A stretch of DNA of 64,000 nt from Enterobacter chengduensis (GTDB lineage: Bacteria > Pseudomonadota > Gammaproteobacteria > Enterobacterales > Enterobacteriaceae), in assembly GCF_001984825.2 (NCBI RefSeq), contig NZ_CP043318.1:496001-560000 (forward strand), given 5' to 3'. Below, in pieces: positions 47,556 to 58,414 of this stretch. A program made the translations under genes and the position numbers. Each line of letters opens with the position of its first letter. Positions within the stretch are counted from its first letter, which is position 1. Under the pieces are notes generated by a model. It was not told where the DNA came from and made no database searches. It was given only the letters and a program-made list of their open reading frames with translations.

Positions 47556-47577
47556 GTGGGAGAGGGCCGGGGTGAGG
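47556..47577. repeat. Right target duplication GTGGG and right half of palindromic repeat copy 4
   Basis: GTGGG (47556-47560) repeats the bases just left of the insertion sequence, and AGAGGGCCGGGGTGAGGG completes the palindrome interrupted at 46270. Removing the element and one GTGGG restores a 9-bp stem with a CGT loop. Confidence 0.88.
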
Positions 47578-47596
47578 GCACCAGACGGTGATAACC

Positions 47597-48871
47597 TCAC
47601 TCCTCCAGCGACCGCAAATGGTCATCTTTCCTCAGCGTCATCAGCGCGAAAATACTCACCACTGCCGTCGCCATCACGTAATATGCCGGAATATCCAGGT
47701 TACCCGTCTGCTTAATCAGCCCGGTAATGATTAACCCCGCACAGCCCGAAAAAATCGCGTTCGACAACGAGTAGGCCAACCCCAGCCCGGTATAGCGCAC
47801 GCGCGTCGGGAACATCTCAGAGAGCATCGCCGGGCCCGGCCCCGCCAGCATTCCCACCAGGCCACCCGCAATGAGCACCACTATCGCCTTGACCGCCAGC
47901 GTGCTCGACTCCGCCTGCAAAATTTTCAGCAGCGGCAGGGCGAGGATCAACAGCAGCGCGGTGGCGATAATCATCACCGTGCGACGCCCGATCCGGTCGC
48001 TCAGGAGCCCCGAAGGAATGATGGTGAGTGCAAAACCAATATTCGAAATCACCGCAATCAGCAGGGCCTGGTTAAACCCGGTGTGCAGCGCCGACTGCAG
48101 ATAGGTTGGCATAATCACCAGGTAGGTGTACCCCGCCGCAGACCAGACCATCACGCGCCCAATCCCCATCACGATGGCCCGGAGCGTGGCGGCCGTATCC
48201 GCCTGTGCGACAGCCGGTTTATCCTGCTGCTGCACAAAGCTGGGCGTCTCTTCCATACTCACGCGCAACCACAGCGCAACGACGCCCATGGGCAGCGCCA
48301 GGAAGAAAGGAATGCGCCAGCCCCAGTCGTGCAGGGCCTCAGGCGTGAGAAGGGCGGAGAGCAGCGCCACGATGCCCGCCCCCGCTAGCAGCCCCAGCGC
48401 CACGGTGAAGGATTGCCACGCACCATAAAGCCCGCGTTTGCCGCGCGGGGCGAACTCCGTCATCAGCGAGACCGCGCCGCCGTATTCGCCGCCCGCAAAC
48501 AGCCCCTGCAGGATGCGCAGCAGCGTAATAATGAGCGGTGCGGCAATCCCGATGCTGGCGTAGACCGGCACCATGCCGATGGCGGCCGTCGCGAGCGTCA
48601 TCAGCACCAGCACAATGATTAGCGTCGGCTTACGGCCTATCCGGTCGCCGATGCGGCCAAACACCACCGCACCCAGCGGGCGGAAGAAGAACGCGATGGC
48701 GAAGGAGGCGTAGGTGAGGATCAGGCTGGTGAGCCCCGCTTCCCCTTCAAGCTGGAAGAAGTTCTTCGCAATCACGGTTGCCAGAAAACCGTAGACCGCA
48801 AACTCATACCACTCGATAAAGTTACCAATGGAGCCTGCAATTAATGCTCGCTTGTGCGCTTCCGGTTGCAT
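47597..48871 (-). CDS. MFS transporter of the metabolite:proton symporter type (MHS, ProP-like)
   Basis: Inner-membrane transporter with about 12 helices in 424 residues. The N-terminal GSIGNFIEWYEFAVYGFLA and the loop motifs GRIGDRIGRKP and GLLSDRIGRRT place it in the MHS branch that includes ProP, ShiA, KgtP and citrate carriers; the substrate cannot be read from the sequence. The ORF extends 18 codons further up, but the ATG at 48871 has GAGGAT ahead and matches the family start. It stands where E. coli has yjfIJKLMC and is divergent from aidB. Confidence 0.88.
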   Translation of the reverse strand: MQPEAHKRALIAGSIGNFIEWYEFAVYGFLATVIAKNFFQLEGEAGLTSLILTYASFAIAFFFRPLGAVVFGRIGDRIGRKPTLIIVLVLMTLATAAIGMVPVYASIGIAAPLIITLLRILQGLFAGGEYGGAVSLMTEFAPRGKRGLYGAWQSFTVALGLLAGAGIVALLSALLTPEALHDWGWRIPFFLALPMGVVALWLRVSMEETPSFVQQQDKPAVAQADTAATLRAIVMGIGRVMVWSAAGYTYLVIMPTYLQSALHTGFNQALLIAVISNIGFALTIIPSGLLSDRIGRRTVMIIATALLLILALPLLKILQAESSTLAVKAIVVLIAGGLVGMLAGPGPAMLSEMFPTRVRYTGLGLAYSLSNAIFSGCAGLIITGLIKQTGNLDIPAYYVMATAVVSIFALMTLRKDDHLRSLEE

Positions 48872-48924
48872 AACGATCCTCACTGACAGGGGTAAGAATA
48901 AATTATTCAACAAAAGCGAAGTCA

Positions 48925-48961
48925 TGAAATAGTTTATTCTTATGTTCTGTGAGCTATTTCA
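48925..48961. promoter_or_regulatory. Inverted repeat in the MFS-aidB divergent region
   Basis: A perfect 8-bp inverted repeat (TGAAATAG 48925-48932 and CTATTTCA 48954-48961) lies between the two start codons, 53 bp upstream of the MFS gene. Its two-turn centre-to-centre spacing (29 bp) would suit a dimeric regulator. No known site is recognised. The rest of the 193-bp gap shows no gene. Confidence 0.4.
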
Positions 48962-49064
48962 CGAATGATATCAGCGGGATCGTGAACGTGTGACTCCCCT
49001 CCCATGCAGCGCGCGCGCGGTCTGTCCATACTTACCGTCATTGCCACTGAAGGAGGGAGACAGC

Positions 49065-50687
49065 ATGCACTGGCAGACCCATACCGTTTTTAATCAACCC
49101 GCGCCGCTTTCCAACAGCAACCTTTTCCTCTCTGACTGCGCCCTGCGTGACGCGGTTTCCCGCGAGGGTGCCGAGTGGGATGTTGATCTGCTCGCCAGCA
49201 TCGGGCAGCAGTTAGGTACCGCGGAGTCGCTGGAGCTGGGCAGGCTGGCGAACGTCAATCCGCCGGAGCTGCTGCGCTATGATGCCACCGGGGAGCGGCT
49301 CGATGACGTCCGCTTTCACCCGGCATGGCACCTGCTGATGCAGGGGCTGTGTGCTAACCGCGTGCATAACCTGGCGTGGGAAGAGGAGGCGCGTAAAGGG
49401 GCGTTTGTCGCGCGGGCCGCACGCTTTGTGCTTCATGCTCAGGTAGAGGCGGGAACGCTTTGCCCGGTCACCATGACGTTTGCCGCAACGCCGCTGCTGC
49501 TGCAGGCGCTCCCCAAACCCTTTCACAACTGGCTGACGCCGCTGCTCAGCGATCGCTACGATCCCCATCTGTCCCCCGGTGCGCAAAAGCGCGGCCTGCT
49601 GATCGGCATGGGGATGACGGAAAAGCAGGGCGGCTCGGACGTGCTGAGCAACACCACCAGAGCGGAAAAATGTAGCGACGGCAGCTACCGGCTGGTGGGG
49701 CATAAATGGTTTTTTTCCGTCCCGCAAAGCGATGCGCACCTGGTGCTGGCCCAGGCTAAGGGCGGGCTGTCCTGCTTTTTTGTGCCGCGCTTTTTGCCTG
49801 ACGGGCAGCGTAACGCCGTCCGGCTGGAGCGCCTGAAGGACAAGCTCGGGAACCGCTCCAACGCCAGCAGCGAGGTGGAGTTTCTTGATGCCGCCGGCTG
49901 GCTGCTGGGGGAAGAAGGCGAAGGGGTACGGCAGATCCTCAAAATGGGCGGACTGACGCGCTTTGACTGCGCGCTGGGCAGCCACGGGCTGATGCGGCGG
50001 GCGCTGTCCGTGGCGCTGTACCATGCCCATCAGCGACAAACCTTCGGCAAAAATCTCATCGATCAGCCGCTCATGCGCGAGATGCTAAGCCGGATGGCGC
50101 TGGCGCTGGAGGGGCAAACGGCGCTGCTGTTCCGCCTGGCCCGGGCGTGGGATAAGCGTGCGGATCCGCATGAGGCCGCGTGGGCGCGGCTGTTTACTCC
50201 GGTCGCGAAATTTAGCGTGTGCAAAGCGGGCATTCCGTTTGTGGCAGAAGCGATGGAGGTGCTCGGGGGCGCAGGGTATTGCGAGGAGAGTGAACTTCCT
50301 CGCCTGTATCGCGAGATGCCGGTGAACAGTATCTGGGAGGGATCCGGCAACATCATGTGCCTGGACGTGCTGCGCGTGCTGGCGAAGCAGCAAGGCATTC
50401 ACGACCTGCTTGCCGATGAGTTTGCGCAGGTGAAAGGGCAGGACAGACACTTCGACCGCAGCTGGCGACAGCTTCAGCAAAAATTGCGTAAGCCGCAGGA
50501 GGCGCAGGGGCGGGAGATCGCGCAGCAGCTTTTCTTGCTCGGTACCGGAAGCCAGATGCTGCGGCACGCATCGCCTCCGGTGGCGCAGGCGTGGTGCCGC
50601 ATGATGCTGGACACCCGAGGCGGGACGCTGATGAGCGCGCAGGTGCAAAACGACCTGCTGCTGCGCGCCACGGGCAGAGTCGGCTAG
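49065..50687 (+). CDS. aidB: Adaptive-response protein AidB
   Basis: FAD-containing homologue of acyl-CoA dehydrogenases induced by alkylating agents; it binds DNA and is thought to protect it. The 540 residues contain the acyl-CoA dehydrogenase core (MTEKQGGSDVLSNTT, FFVPRFLPDG, MEVLGGAGYCEES) and a basic C-terminal region that binds DNA in E. coli. The start MHWQTHTVFNQP at 49065 with AGGAGGGAG ahead is the family start. Its TAG stop interlocks with that of the convergent chemoreceptor gene in the sequence CTAG. Confidence 0.95.
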   Translation: MHWQTHTVFNQPAPLSNSNLFLSDCALRDAVSREGAEWDVDLLASIGQQLGTAESLELGRLANVNPPELLRYDATGERLDDVRFHPAWHLLMQGLCANRVHNLAWEEEARKGAFVARAARFVLHAQVEAGTLCPVTMTFAATPLLLQALPKPFHNWLTPLLSDRYDPHLSPGAQKRGLLIGMGMTEKQGGSDVLSNTTRAEKCSDGSYRLVGHKWFFSVPQSDAHLVLAQAKGGLSCFFVPRFLPDGQRNAVRLERLKDKLGNRSNASSEVEFLDAAGWLLGEEGEGVRQILKMGGLTRFDCALGSHGLMRRALSVALYHAHQRQTFGKNLIDQPLMREMLSRMALALEGQTALLFRLARAWDKRADPHEAAWARLFTPVAKFSVCKAGIPFVAEAMEVLGGAGYCEESELPRLYREMPVNSIWEGSGNIMCLDVLRVLAKQQGIHDLLADEFAQVKGQDRHFDRSWRQLQQKLRKPQEAQGREIAQQLFLLGTGSQMLRHASPPVAQAWCRMMLDTRGGTLMSAQVQNDLLLRATGRVG

Positions 50688-52615
50688 CCTTTCAGCTGGA
50701 ACAGGCTTACCAGCTGAGTCAGGTGTGAGCCCTTCTCGCGCAGCGTTTGAGCGGTTTGTTCGCTGCGCGAGATGCGATCGGCATTGATATGCGACGCTTC
50801 GCCAATATGGGTCATGGCGAGATTCACCTGGCCGATCCCGGCCGACTGCTCGCGTGAGGCATGGTTAATCTCGGTGACCAGCTGGCTGATGTTATCGATA
50901 TGAATGATGATGTCATCCATCGCCAGGCGCGTCTGTTCAGACAGCGCATGACCTTCACTCACTTTTCTGAGCGTATCGCCAATCAGCTGTTCAATCTCCT
51001 TCACCGCATTCGCGCTGCGTCCCGCCAGGGCGCGAACTTCCTGCGCCACGACCGCAAACCCTTTTCCGTGCTCGCCCGCGCGGGCCGCTTCCACTGCCGC
51101 ATTCAGCGCCAGAATATTGGTCTGGAACGCGATGGACTCGATCACGCGCGTGATGTCTTCGATGCGTTTTGACGCTTCGCGAATGTCGTCCATGGTCGAC
51201 ACCGCGTGGGTGACCGTCTCACCGCCCTGATGAACCGCGAGCGAGGTTTCACCCACCAGCTGCTGGGTTTGCTCCATATTGGCGGCATTTTGCTGCACGG
51301 TGGCAGCCAGCTGCTCCATGCTGGCGGACGTCTCTTCCACGCTGCTGGCCTGCTTGTTGATCTGTTCTGAAATCTCGCCGGTGTCGGCGGCCAGCGCGTT
51401 GGTGCCCAAATGGATCTCGCCCGCGGCCTCGCGGACCTGCAGGACAATTTGCTGCAGGCCGCCGCCGATGCCGTTAATGGCGTCGATCAGCTGGCCAACT
51501 TCGTCCTGGCGCGTTACCGGCAGGCTGGAGCGAAGATCCCCTGCGGCATATTGCCGGGCAAGGTGGATCACGCTGCGCAGCGGCCGGGTCAGCACGCGGC
51601 GAATAAGAATCACGAACAGGCCAGCAAACAGGATAGATAAGACCACGCCGGCCAGCAGGAAACGATCGCGCATGGCGGTAACGCTTGAGAGCAGCACTGA
51701 CTTGTCCACTTCGCCGACGATAGTCCAGTTCCAGCCCGGCAGCGGCGTATAGGCCATTTTCAGCGTGCGCCCGTCGTCGCTTACGCGTTCCAGGGTGCCG
51801 GGTTTGTCGCCCAGTAGCTGTTGCTGCGTCGCGCCGTCCCACTTCGGCAGTTTGCCCTCTTCGCTGGCATGGAACAGGTATTGCCCGCGCGTTTTGCCGC
51901 TGCTGCGATCCAGCACGAAGAAGTGGCCGCTCTCGCCCAGGCGGCGGTTGAGGATTTTCTCGCGCATGACGTTCCAGGAGTGGGTGATGTCCACCCCGAC
52001 AAAGACGATCGCAATGACCTGTCCCTCGGCGTTTTTTACGGGCTGGTACTGGGTGATGTAGCGCTTGCCAAACAGCAGCGCCAGTCCACGGTAGACTTCA
52101 CCTTTGCTGACGGCCGCAAAGGCCGGGCTGGCGGTATCCAGAACGGTACCCATGGCGCGGTCGCCGTTCTCTTTGCGCAGGGAGGTGGCAACGCGAATAA
52201 AGTCGTTACCGCTGCGAACAAACAGCGTGGAGATTGCTCCCGTACGATTCAGGAAGTCATCAGAAAAAGTCGTGTTTTCATGCAGTTCAGTGTCTCCGCC
52301 TTTCAGCAGCGGAACGGTGAGCCCGTTTATGGTCCGTGTCTGCTGCGTATCGACGCTAAACGGCTGGGGCAGAAATGTCGTAAACAGCCGGGTATAGCTT
52401 TCGACTTCCTCGCTCAGGCTGGTATTAAACATCTGCACCATATCAACCATGCCGGTGGACTGATTGTGCAGATCTTCGACCGCAAGGGCTTCAAGCTGCT
52501 GGCTGGCTTTTTGGCTGAGCAGGAAAGTGAACAGCAGAAACAGCGTGGCGACGCTGACGCCCGTCAGCAGCGATAGCTTTGTTCCAAGGCCCGCACGGCG
52601 GAAAAAATTGATCAT
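50684..52615 (-). CDS. Methyl-accepting chemotaxis protein with Cache sensor
   Basis: A 643-residue chemoreceptor. Membrane helices at about 13-34 and 317-338 enclose a periplasmic domain of nearly 280 residues that looks like a Cache sensor (VFVGVDITHSWNVMRE, PGWNWTIVGEVDKS). HAMP follows at about 339-391 and then the signalling domain with the highly conserved hairpin AFQTNILALNAAVEAARAGE. There is no C-terminal NWxxF peptide, so it lacks the CheR/CheB tether. The ligand is unknown. A FliA-type promoter lies upstream. It is absent from this place in E. coli K-12. Confidence 0.92.
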   Translation of the reverse strand: MINFFRRAGLGTKLSLLTGVSVATLFLLFTFLLSQKASQQLEALAVEDLHNQSTGMVDMVQMFNTSLSEEVESYTRLFTTFLPQPFSVDTQQTRTINGLTVPLLKGGDTELHENTTFSDDFLNRTGAISTLFVRSGNDFIRVATSLRKENGDRAMGTVLDTASPAFAAVSKGEVYRGLALLFGKRYITQYQPVKNAEGQVIAIVFVGVDITHSWNVMREKILNRRLGESGHFFVLDRSSGKTRGQYLFHASEEGKLPKWDGATQQQLLGDKPGTLERVSDDGRTLKMAYTPLPGWNWTIVGEVDKSVLLSSVTAMRDRFLLAGVVLSILFAGLFVILIRRVLTRPLRSVIHLARQYAAGDLRSSLPVTRQDEVGQLIDAINGIGGGLQQIVLQVREAAGEIHLGTNALAADTGEISEQINKQASSVEETSASMEQLAATVQQNAANMEQTQQLVGETSLAVHQGGETVTHAVSTMDDIREASKRIEDITRVIESIAFQTNILALNAAVEAARAGEHGKGFAVVAQEVRALAGRSANAVKEIEQLIGDTLRKVSEGHALSEQTRLAMDDIIIHIDNISQLVTEINHASREQSAGIGQVNLAMTHIGEASHINADRISRSEQTAQTLREKGSHLTQLVSLFQLKG

Positions 52616-52646
52616 AAATTGCTCATCATTGAAAAGGTATGGTTCT

Positions 52647-52673
52647 TCAACGGCAGAGCGGGGATTACGTTTA
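52647..52673 (-). promoter_or_regulatory. Probable sigma-28 (FliA) promoter of the chemoreceptor gene
   Basis: On the minus strand TAAA (plus 52670-52673), a 15-base spacer and GCCGTTGA (plus 52647-52654) fit the flagellar class-3 consensus TAAA-N15-GCCGATAA at ten of twelve positions. It lies about 30 bases before the start codon, so the receptor should be made with the flagellar regulon. Confidence 0.7.
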
Positions 52674-52747
52674 CTGAATTAATGTAACAAAAAGTTATTT
52701 TATTGTTATTAATCAGTTTTTAATAAGATAAAAAATTTGCAAAAGCG

Positions 52748-52774
52748 AAAAGCCACTAAAAATAAGTGGCTTTT
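52748..52774 (-). terminator. Terminator of yjfN (bidirectional form)
   Basis: A perfect 10-bp stem with AAAA/TTTT ends (AAAAGCCACT 52748-52757, loop of seven, AGTGGCTTTT 52765-52774). It works on paper in both directions and lies 13 bp after the yjfN stop. Confidence 0.85.
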
Positions 52775-52787
52775 ATCAGGAGGATTA

Positions 52788-53063
52788 TTACACGTAGAGA
52801 ATGGCCTGTACCCGCCAGTGGTCGATATGGTTATCTTCCTGCATCTGGATGATGCGATACCATGAAGCACCCTGCTCGTCGGCTTTTAATGCCACGAGGC
52901 GTTCAACGTCTTGCGGGCTCCCCGAGATATTATTCACGGAGATCTGGCCAATTTCATTCAGGCCAGTCACGCAGTCAGCACTGGCGAATTCAGCCGACTG
53001 CGCGGTGGTGGTCACCAGGCCTGCTGAGAGCAGCAGAGAGGTCAAAGCAAGAGTTCGTTTCAT
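52788..53063 (-). CDS. yjfN: DUF1471 (YhcN-family) periplasmic protein YjfN
   Basis: A 91-residue secreted protein with a signal peptide (cut near QSA) and a BhsA/McbA-type DUF1471 domain: CVTGLNEIGQISVNNISGSPQDVERLV, then GASWYRIIQMQED and the end WRVQAILYV. In E. coli YjfN has been reported to stimulate the periplasmic protease DegP; I state this from memory. The ATG at 53063 has GGAG six bases ahead; the ATG at 53075 does not. It is one of three DUF1471 genes in this window. Confidence 0.93.
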   Translation of the reverse strand: MKRTLALTSLLLSAGLVTTTAQSAEFASADCVTGLNEIGQISVNNISGSPQDVERLVALKADEQGASWYRIIQMQEDNHIDHWRVQAILYV

Positions 53064-53211
53064 CGTCAGCTCCATTTCACATATCTCCGGTATCCGCCGG
53101 GCAATCCTTCGCGAATAAACTCCCTTCCATTGGCGCGGGCATGGAGTTTATTGTGGACAGGAAAATGTCTATGGACGCAAAGCAGTGTAAATCTCGTTCA
53201 AAGGAAAACCA

Positions 53212-53520
53212 TTATTTACGGTACAAAATGGCCTGCGAATACCACTGTCCCGTGATGATGGTTTCGTCAATCATAATGATGACGTAATAATCTGCTTTGG
53301 CGGCGACGGCCTGTGCTTTTATTGCCTCTTCTGCGTCATCCGGGGAACCGCGAACCAGCGCGGAGACGGTGCCCATTCGTTGTAATCCTTCCGTCTGATT
53401 ACGACGAATCTCCTGTGGATGATCGGCGACCGGTGGAGCGGGTTGCGGCGTTCCCTGCAGCGCGCTACAGCCACTGAGCAGAAACACCAGCAATAAAGCA
53501 GCAAACCTGCGCATAACCAT
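53212..53520 (-). CDS. bsmA: Biofilm peroxide resistance lipoprotein BsmA (YjfO)
   Basis: A 102-residue lipoprotein with lipobox LLSGC (Cys about 17) followed by SALQGTPQPAPP and a DUF1471 domain (EGLQRMGTVSALVRGSPDDAEEAIK, ending GQWYSQAILYRK). In E. coli BsmA is linked to biofilm stress and peroxide tolerance. The ORF reads 53 codons further up without signal; I chose the ATG at 53520 with AGGAAACGAG ahead, matching the family start (MV-RR). A second ATG at 53514 is possible. It is divergent from yjfP. Confidence 0.9.
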   Translation of the reverse strand: MVMRRFAALLLVFLLSGCSALQGTPQPAPPVADHPQEIRRNQTEGLQRMGTVSALVRGSPDDAEEAIKAQAVAAKADYYVIIMIDETIITGQWYSQAILYRK

Positions 53521-53678
53521 ATCTCGTTTCCTGATAGCCATAGTGTAGTTGTCTGTGAATTTAGTTTTGGGGGAATGTTCCCGAAGTGTTATCTGGGACG
53601 TATATTTCGAATGAAAATGACGTGAAAGCGTAACCCAGTTCTCAACATTATGAATCATACATTCGTACAGGGTCGACA

Positions 53679-54401
53679 ATGATTGAAATTGAAATACGCC
53701 ACCTCGGCGACCATGAAATTTTACACGCCATACCCGCGGGTAAACGCGATAAACCGCTGCCTGTTGTGGTTTTTTATCATGGGTTTACCTCATCGAAGCT
53801 GGTTTACAGTTATTTTGCGGTCGCGCTGGCGCAGGCGGGTTTTCGCGTGGTGATGCCCGATGCGCCGGACCACGGCGCACGCTTTATGGGTAATGAACAG
53901 GCGCGCCTTGGGCGGTTCTGGCAGATTCTGCACGGGAGCCTGACCGAGTTTGCCGGGCTGCGCGATGCGCTTTATGAGGCGGGGCTGGTGGCCGACAATC
54001 GTCTGGCGGTTGCCGGGGCATCGATGGGCGGTATGACGGCGCTGGGGATCATGACGCATCACCCTGAAGTGACGTCGGTCGCCTGTCTGATGGGCTCGGG
54101 CTACTTTACGTCGCTGGCGCAGACGCTTTTCCCGCCGCAGGATTTAACGGAAATCACCGCGATGCTGGCAGAGTGGGACGTGTCTCGGGCATTGCCGCGC
54201 GTGGCCGACCGCCCGCTGCTGCTGTGGCACGGTGACGCGGATGATGTGGTTCCGCCGGAGGGAACCTTTCGCCTGCAGCAGGCGCTAATGAATGAAGGCC
54301 TGGACGGTAATCTGACCTGTCTGTGGGAGCCGGGCGTTCGCCACCGCATCACGCCAACGGCGCTGGACGCCACGGTAGCGTTTTTCCGCCAGCACCTTTA
54401 A
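53679..54401 (+). CDS. yjfP: Alpha/beta-hydrolase esterase YjfP
   Basis: A 240-residue cytoplasmic esterase. The nucleophile elbow GASMGG with the catalytic serine is at about 111-116, the oxyanion segment [12 protein letters not shown] is near 28-39, the acid is probably in [15 protein letters not shown] and the histidine in [10 protein letters not shown]. In E. coli YjfP acts on short esters and acetylated sugars in vitro; its natural role is unclear. It is divergent from bsmA and its end overlaps ulaR by four bases. Confidence 0.92.
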   Translation: MIEIEIRHLGDHEILHAIPAGKRDKPLPVVVFYHGFTSSKLVYSYFAVALAQAGFRVVMPDAPDHGARFMGNEQARLGRFWQILHGSLTEFAGLRDALYEAGLVADNRLAVAGASMGGMTALGIMTHHPEVTSVACLMGSGYFTSLAQTLFPPQDLTEITAMLAEWDVSRALPRVADRPLLLWHGDADDVVPPEGTFRLQQALMNEGLDGNLTCLWEPGVRHRITPTALDATVAFFRQHL

Positions 54402-55153
54402 ACGCGCAGGACCTTCACGCCCTGATCTTCCAGCTTCTGGAGGATCTCAGGGTTGGCCCCTTTGCCGGTGATCACCATGTCGATCTGTTCGGCACGGCTG
54501 AATAACATGCCTGCGCGCTCGCCCACTTTGCTGCTGTCGACCAGCACAACGAGCTTGCCCACGACGTTGAGCATGTTTTGCTCCGCCATTGCCGTCAGCA
54601 TATCGGTTTTATACAGGCCGTCCGCCGTCAGGCCTTTGCCGCTGGTAAACATCCAGTGCCCGGCGTAGAGGCTGTTTTCGCTGTCCTGCGGGCTAAGAGT
54701 GATGGACTGGCTTTTGTTGTACTGACCGCCCATGATCACGACGCTTTCATGCTCCTGATCGATCAGATAGTTGGCCAGCGGCAGGTAGTTGGTGATGATC
54801 TGCACCGGCTTGCCGCACATTTCACGGCCCAGCAGAAAGGCGGTGGAGCCGCAGTTAATAACCACGCTCTCGCCGGGATTCACCAGCTGCGACGCGGCTC
54901 TGGCGATCCGCACTTTTTCATCATGATTCTGCGCCTGATGAATATTCATCGGCGTCCAGCGGGGGCGCTGCTGGCTAATCGCTTCCGCGCCGTTGCGGAC
55001 CTTTTTCAGCTTGCCGCTTTCATCCAGCTTGTTGATGTCTCGCCGCGCGGTGGCGGGGGAGATCCCTAAACGTTCGATCGCTTTCTCGACGGTGATAAAC
55101 CCGGTTTGCGCCAGGAGTTCGAGGAGAATTTGATGCCGTTGCGCTTCCGTCAT
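54398..55153 (-). CDS. ulaR: Ascorbate-regulon repressor UlaR
   Basis: DeoR-family repressor of ulaG and ulaABCDEF that lets go of DNA when L-ascorbate 6-phosphate binds. The 251 residues have an N-terminal helix-turn-helix ([20 protein letters not shown], about 18-37) and a C-terminal sugar-phosphate domain with [13 protein letters not shown]. Its length equals the E. coli protein. It lies 110 bp after ulaG on the same strand, behind a strong hairpin, so it probably has its own promoter. Confidence 0.96.
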   Translation of the reverse strand: MTEAQRHQILLELLAQTGFITVEKAIERLGISPATARRDINKLDESGKLKKVRNGAEAISQQRPRWTPMNIHQAQNHDEKVRIARAASQLVNPGESVVINCGSTAFLLGREMCGKPVQIITNYLPLANYLIDQEHESVVIMGGQYNKSQSITLSPQDSENSLYAGHWMFTSGKGLTADGLYKTDMLTAMAEQNMLNVVGKLVVLVDSSKVGERAGMLFSRAEQIDMVITGKGANPEILQKLEDQGVKVLRV

Positions 55154-55225
55154 GAGCTATTCCGATAAGAATTGATTTAAAAAGATGATATTTGAAATAG
55201 CGTGAAATTACTAAAAGAAATATGG

Positions 55226-55252
55226 CATCGCCAGACATCACGTCTGGCGATG
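55226..55252 (-). terminator. Terminator of ulaG
   Basis: A perfect 11-bp stem (CATCGCCAGAC 55226-55236, loop of five, GTCTGGCGATG 55242-55252). On the minus strand it is followed by CCATATTTCTTTTAG, a broken T run. It begins 12 bp after the ulaG stop. Confidence 0.8.
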
Positions 55253-55263
55253 TGGCTGCTCAA

Positions 55264-56328
55264 TCAGAGGAAGGACTTGAACGGCAGGTCTGGCTCAATG
55301 GTGAAGCAATCGTCGAAACCACGTGGATAGTGATATTCCAGATTATCTTTGTCCAGTGGCCAGGTGAACTTGCCGCCGACCTGCCAGATGAACGGCTTGA
55401 AGCCGTACTTCAGGCGATCTTTTTTCATCTCCCACAGCACGCGGATCTCCTGAGGATCTGCCTGGAAGTTTGACCAGATGTCGTGGTGGAACGGAATCAC
55501 GACCTTGGTGTTCAGCGCTTCCGCCATACGCAGCATATCGGCGCTGGTCATCTTGTCGGTAATGCCGCGCGGGTTCTCGCCATACGACCCGAGCGCCACG
55601 TCGATCTGGTGTTCGTTACCGTGCTTCGCATAGTAGTTCGAGTAGTGGGAGTCACCGCTGTGGTACAGGGAACCGCCAGGGGTTTTAAACAGGTAGTTCA
55701 CCGCGCGCTCGTCCATGCCGTCCGGCAGCACGCCTGCGGCTTTCCGATCGGCCGGAAGCGTAATCAGCGCGGTACGGTCAAAGGCATCCAGCGCGTGGAT
55801 TTCAATGTCTTTGATTTTCACCACGTCGCCAGGCTTCATCACGATGCAGCGCTCTTTTGGCACACCCCAGCCAATCCAGAGATCCACGCAGGTCTGCGGT
55901 CCGATAAACGGCACGTCGTCCGCACAGTTTTGCATCACCGCTGCCGCCACGTTCACGTCGATGTGATCGTTGTGATCGTGAGTGGAAAGCACAGCGTCGA
56001 TCTGGCGAATGGCAAACGGATCGAGCACAAACGGCGTGGTACGCAGGTTCGGCTGCAGTTTTTCCACGCCCGCCATGCGCTGCATCTGATGGCCTTTTTT
56101 CATCAGCGGGTTGCCGTGGCTTTGCTTGCCGGTGCCGCACCAGAAATCGACGCAGATATTGGCACCGCCCTCAGATTTCAGCCAGATACCGGTACAGCCC
56201 AGCCACCACATTGCAAACGTGCCAGGAGCAACCTGTTCCTGCTCGATCTCTTCATTCAGCCAGCTGCCCCACTCCGGGAAGGTGCTCAGAATCCATGATT
56301 CACGGGTGATGGTGTTCACTTTACTCAT
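55264..56328 (-). CDS. ulaG: L-ascorbate 6-phosphate lactonase UlaG
   Basis: Manganese-dependent lactonase of the metallo-beta-lactamase fold that opens L-ascorbate 6-phosphate to 3-keto-L-gulonate 6-phosphate, the first cytoplasmic step. The 354 residues carry the metal motif THDHNDHID and the HSGDSHYS segment, and end PDLPFKSFL as in E. coli. The ATG at 56328 ([12 protein letters not shown]) has GGAG eight bases ahead; the ORF extends eight codons further. It is divergent from ulaA across the shared operator region. Confidence 0.97.
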   Translation of the reverse strand: MSKVNTITRESWILSTFPEWGSWLNEEIEQEQVAPGTFAMWWLGCTGIWLKSEGGANICVDFWCGTGKQSHGNPLMKKGHQMQRMAGVEKLQPNLRTTPFVLDPFAIRQIDAVLSTHDHNDHIDVNVAAAVMQNCADDVPFIGPQTCVDLWIGWGVPKERCIVMKPGDVVKIKDIEIHALDAFDRTALITLPADRKAAGVLPDGMDERAVNYLFKTPGGSLYHSGDSHYSNYYAKHGNEHQIDVALGSYGENPRGITDKMTSADMLRMAEALNTKVVIPFHHDIWSNFQADPQEIRVLWEMKKDRLKYGFKPFIWQVGGKFTWPLDKDNLEYHYPRGFDDCFTIEPDLPFKSFL

Positions 56329-58087
<1,759 letters not shown>

Positions 58088-58099
58088 GGAGTTTCGATT

Positions 58100-58405
58100 A
58101 TGACCGTACGTATCCTGGCTGTGTGTGGCAATGGGCAAGGCAGCTCCATGATCATGAAGATGAAAGTGGACCAGTTTTTAACCCAGTCCAACATCGACCA
58201 CACGGTAAACAGCTGTGCAGTGGGTGAATACAAAAGTGAACTGAACGGCGCGGATATCATCATCGCCTCTACCCATATCGCCGGTGAAATCAGCGTGTCG
58301 GGCAATAAATATGTGGTAGGCGTGCGCAACATGCTGTCGCCTGCGGATTTCGGGCCAAAACTGCTGGAAGTGATTAAAGAGCACTTCCCACAAGACGTGA
58401 AGTAA
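58100..58405 (+). CDS. ulaB: Ascorbate PTS component EIIB, UlaB
   Basis: Cytoplasmic phosphocarrier that receives phosphate from UlaC and passes it to ascorbate entering through UlaA. The 101 residues begin with the active-site loop [12 protein letters not shown]; the phosphorylated cysteine is C9. AAGGAG precedes the start. It is 9 bp ahead of ulaC. Confidence 0.97.
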   Translation: MTVRILAVCGNGQGSSMIMKMKVDQFLTQSNIDHTVNSCAVGEYKSELNGADIIIASTHIAGEISVSGNKYVVGVRNMLSPADFGPKLLEVIKEHFPQDVK

Positions 58406-58414
58406 GGACGCCAC

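Noticed and set aside
52862..53287. A 141-codon plus-strand frame over yjfN and the gap to bsmA
   Set aside because: It runs antisense to yjfN, which has a signal peptide and a known domain; no ribosome site or homologue is seen.
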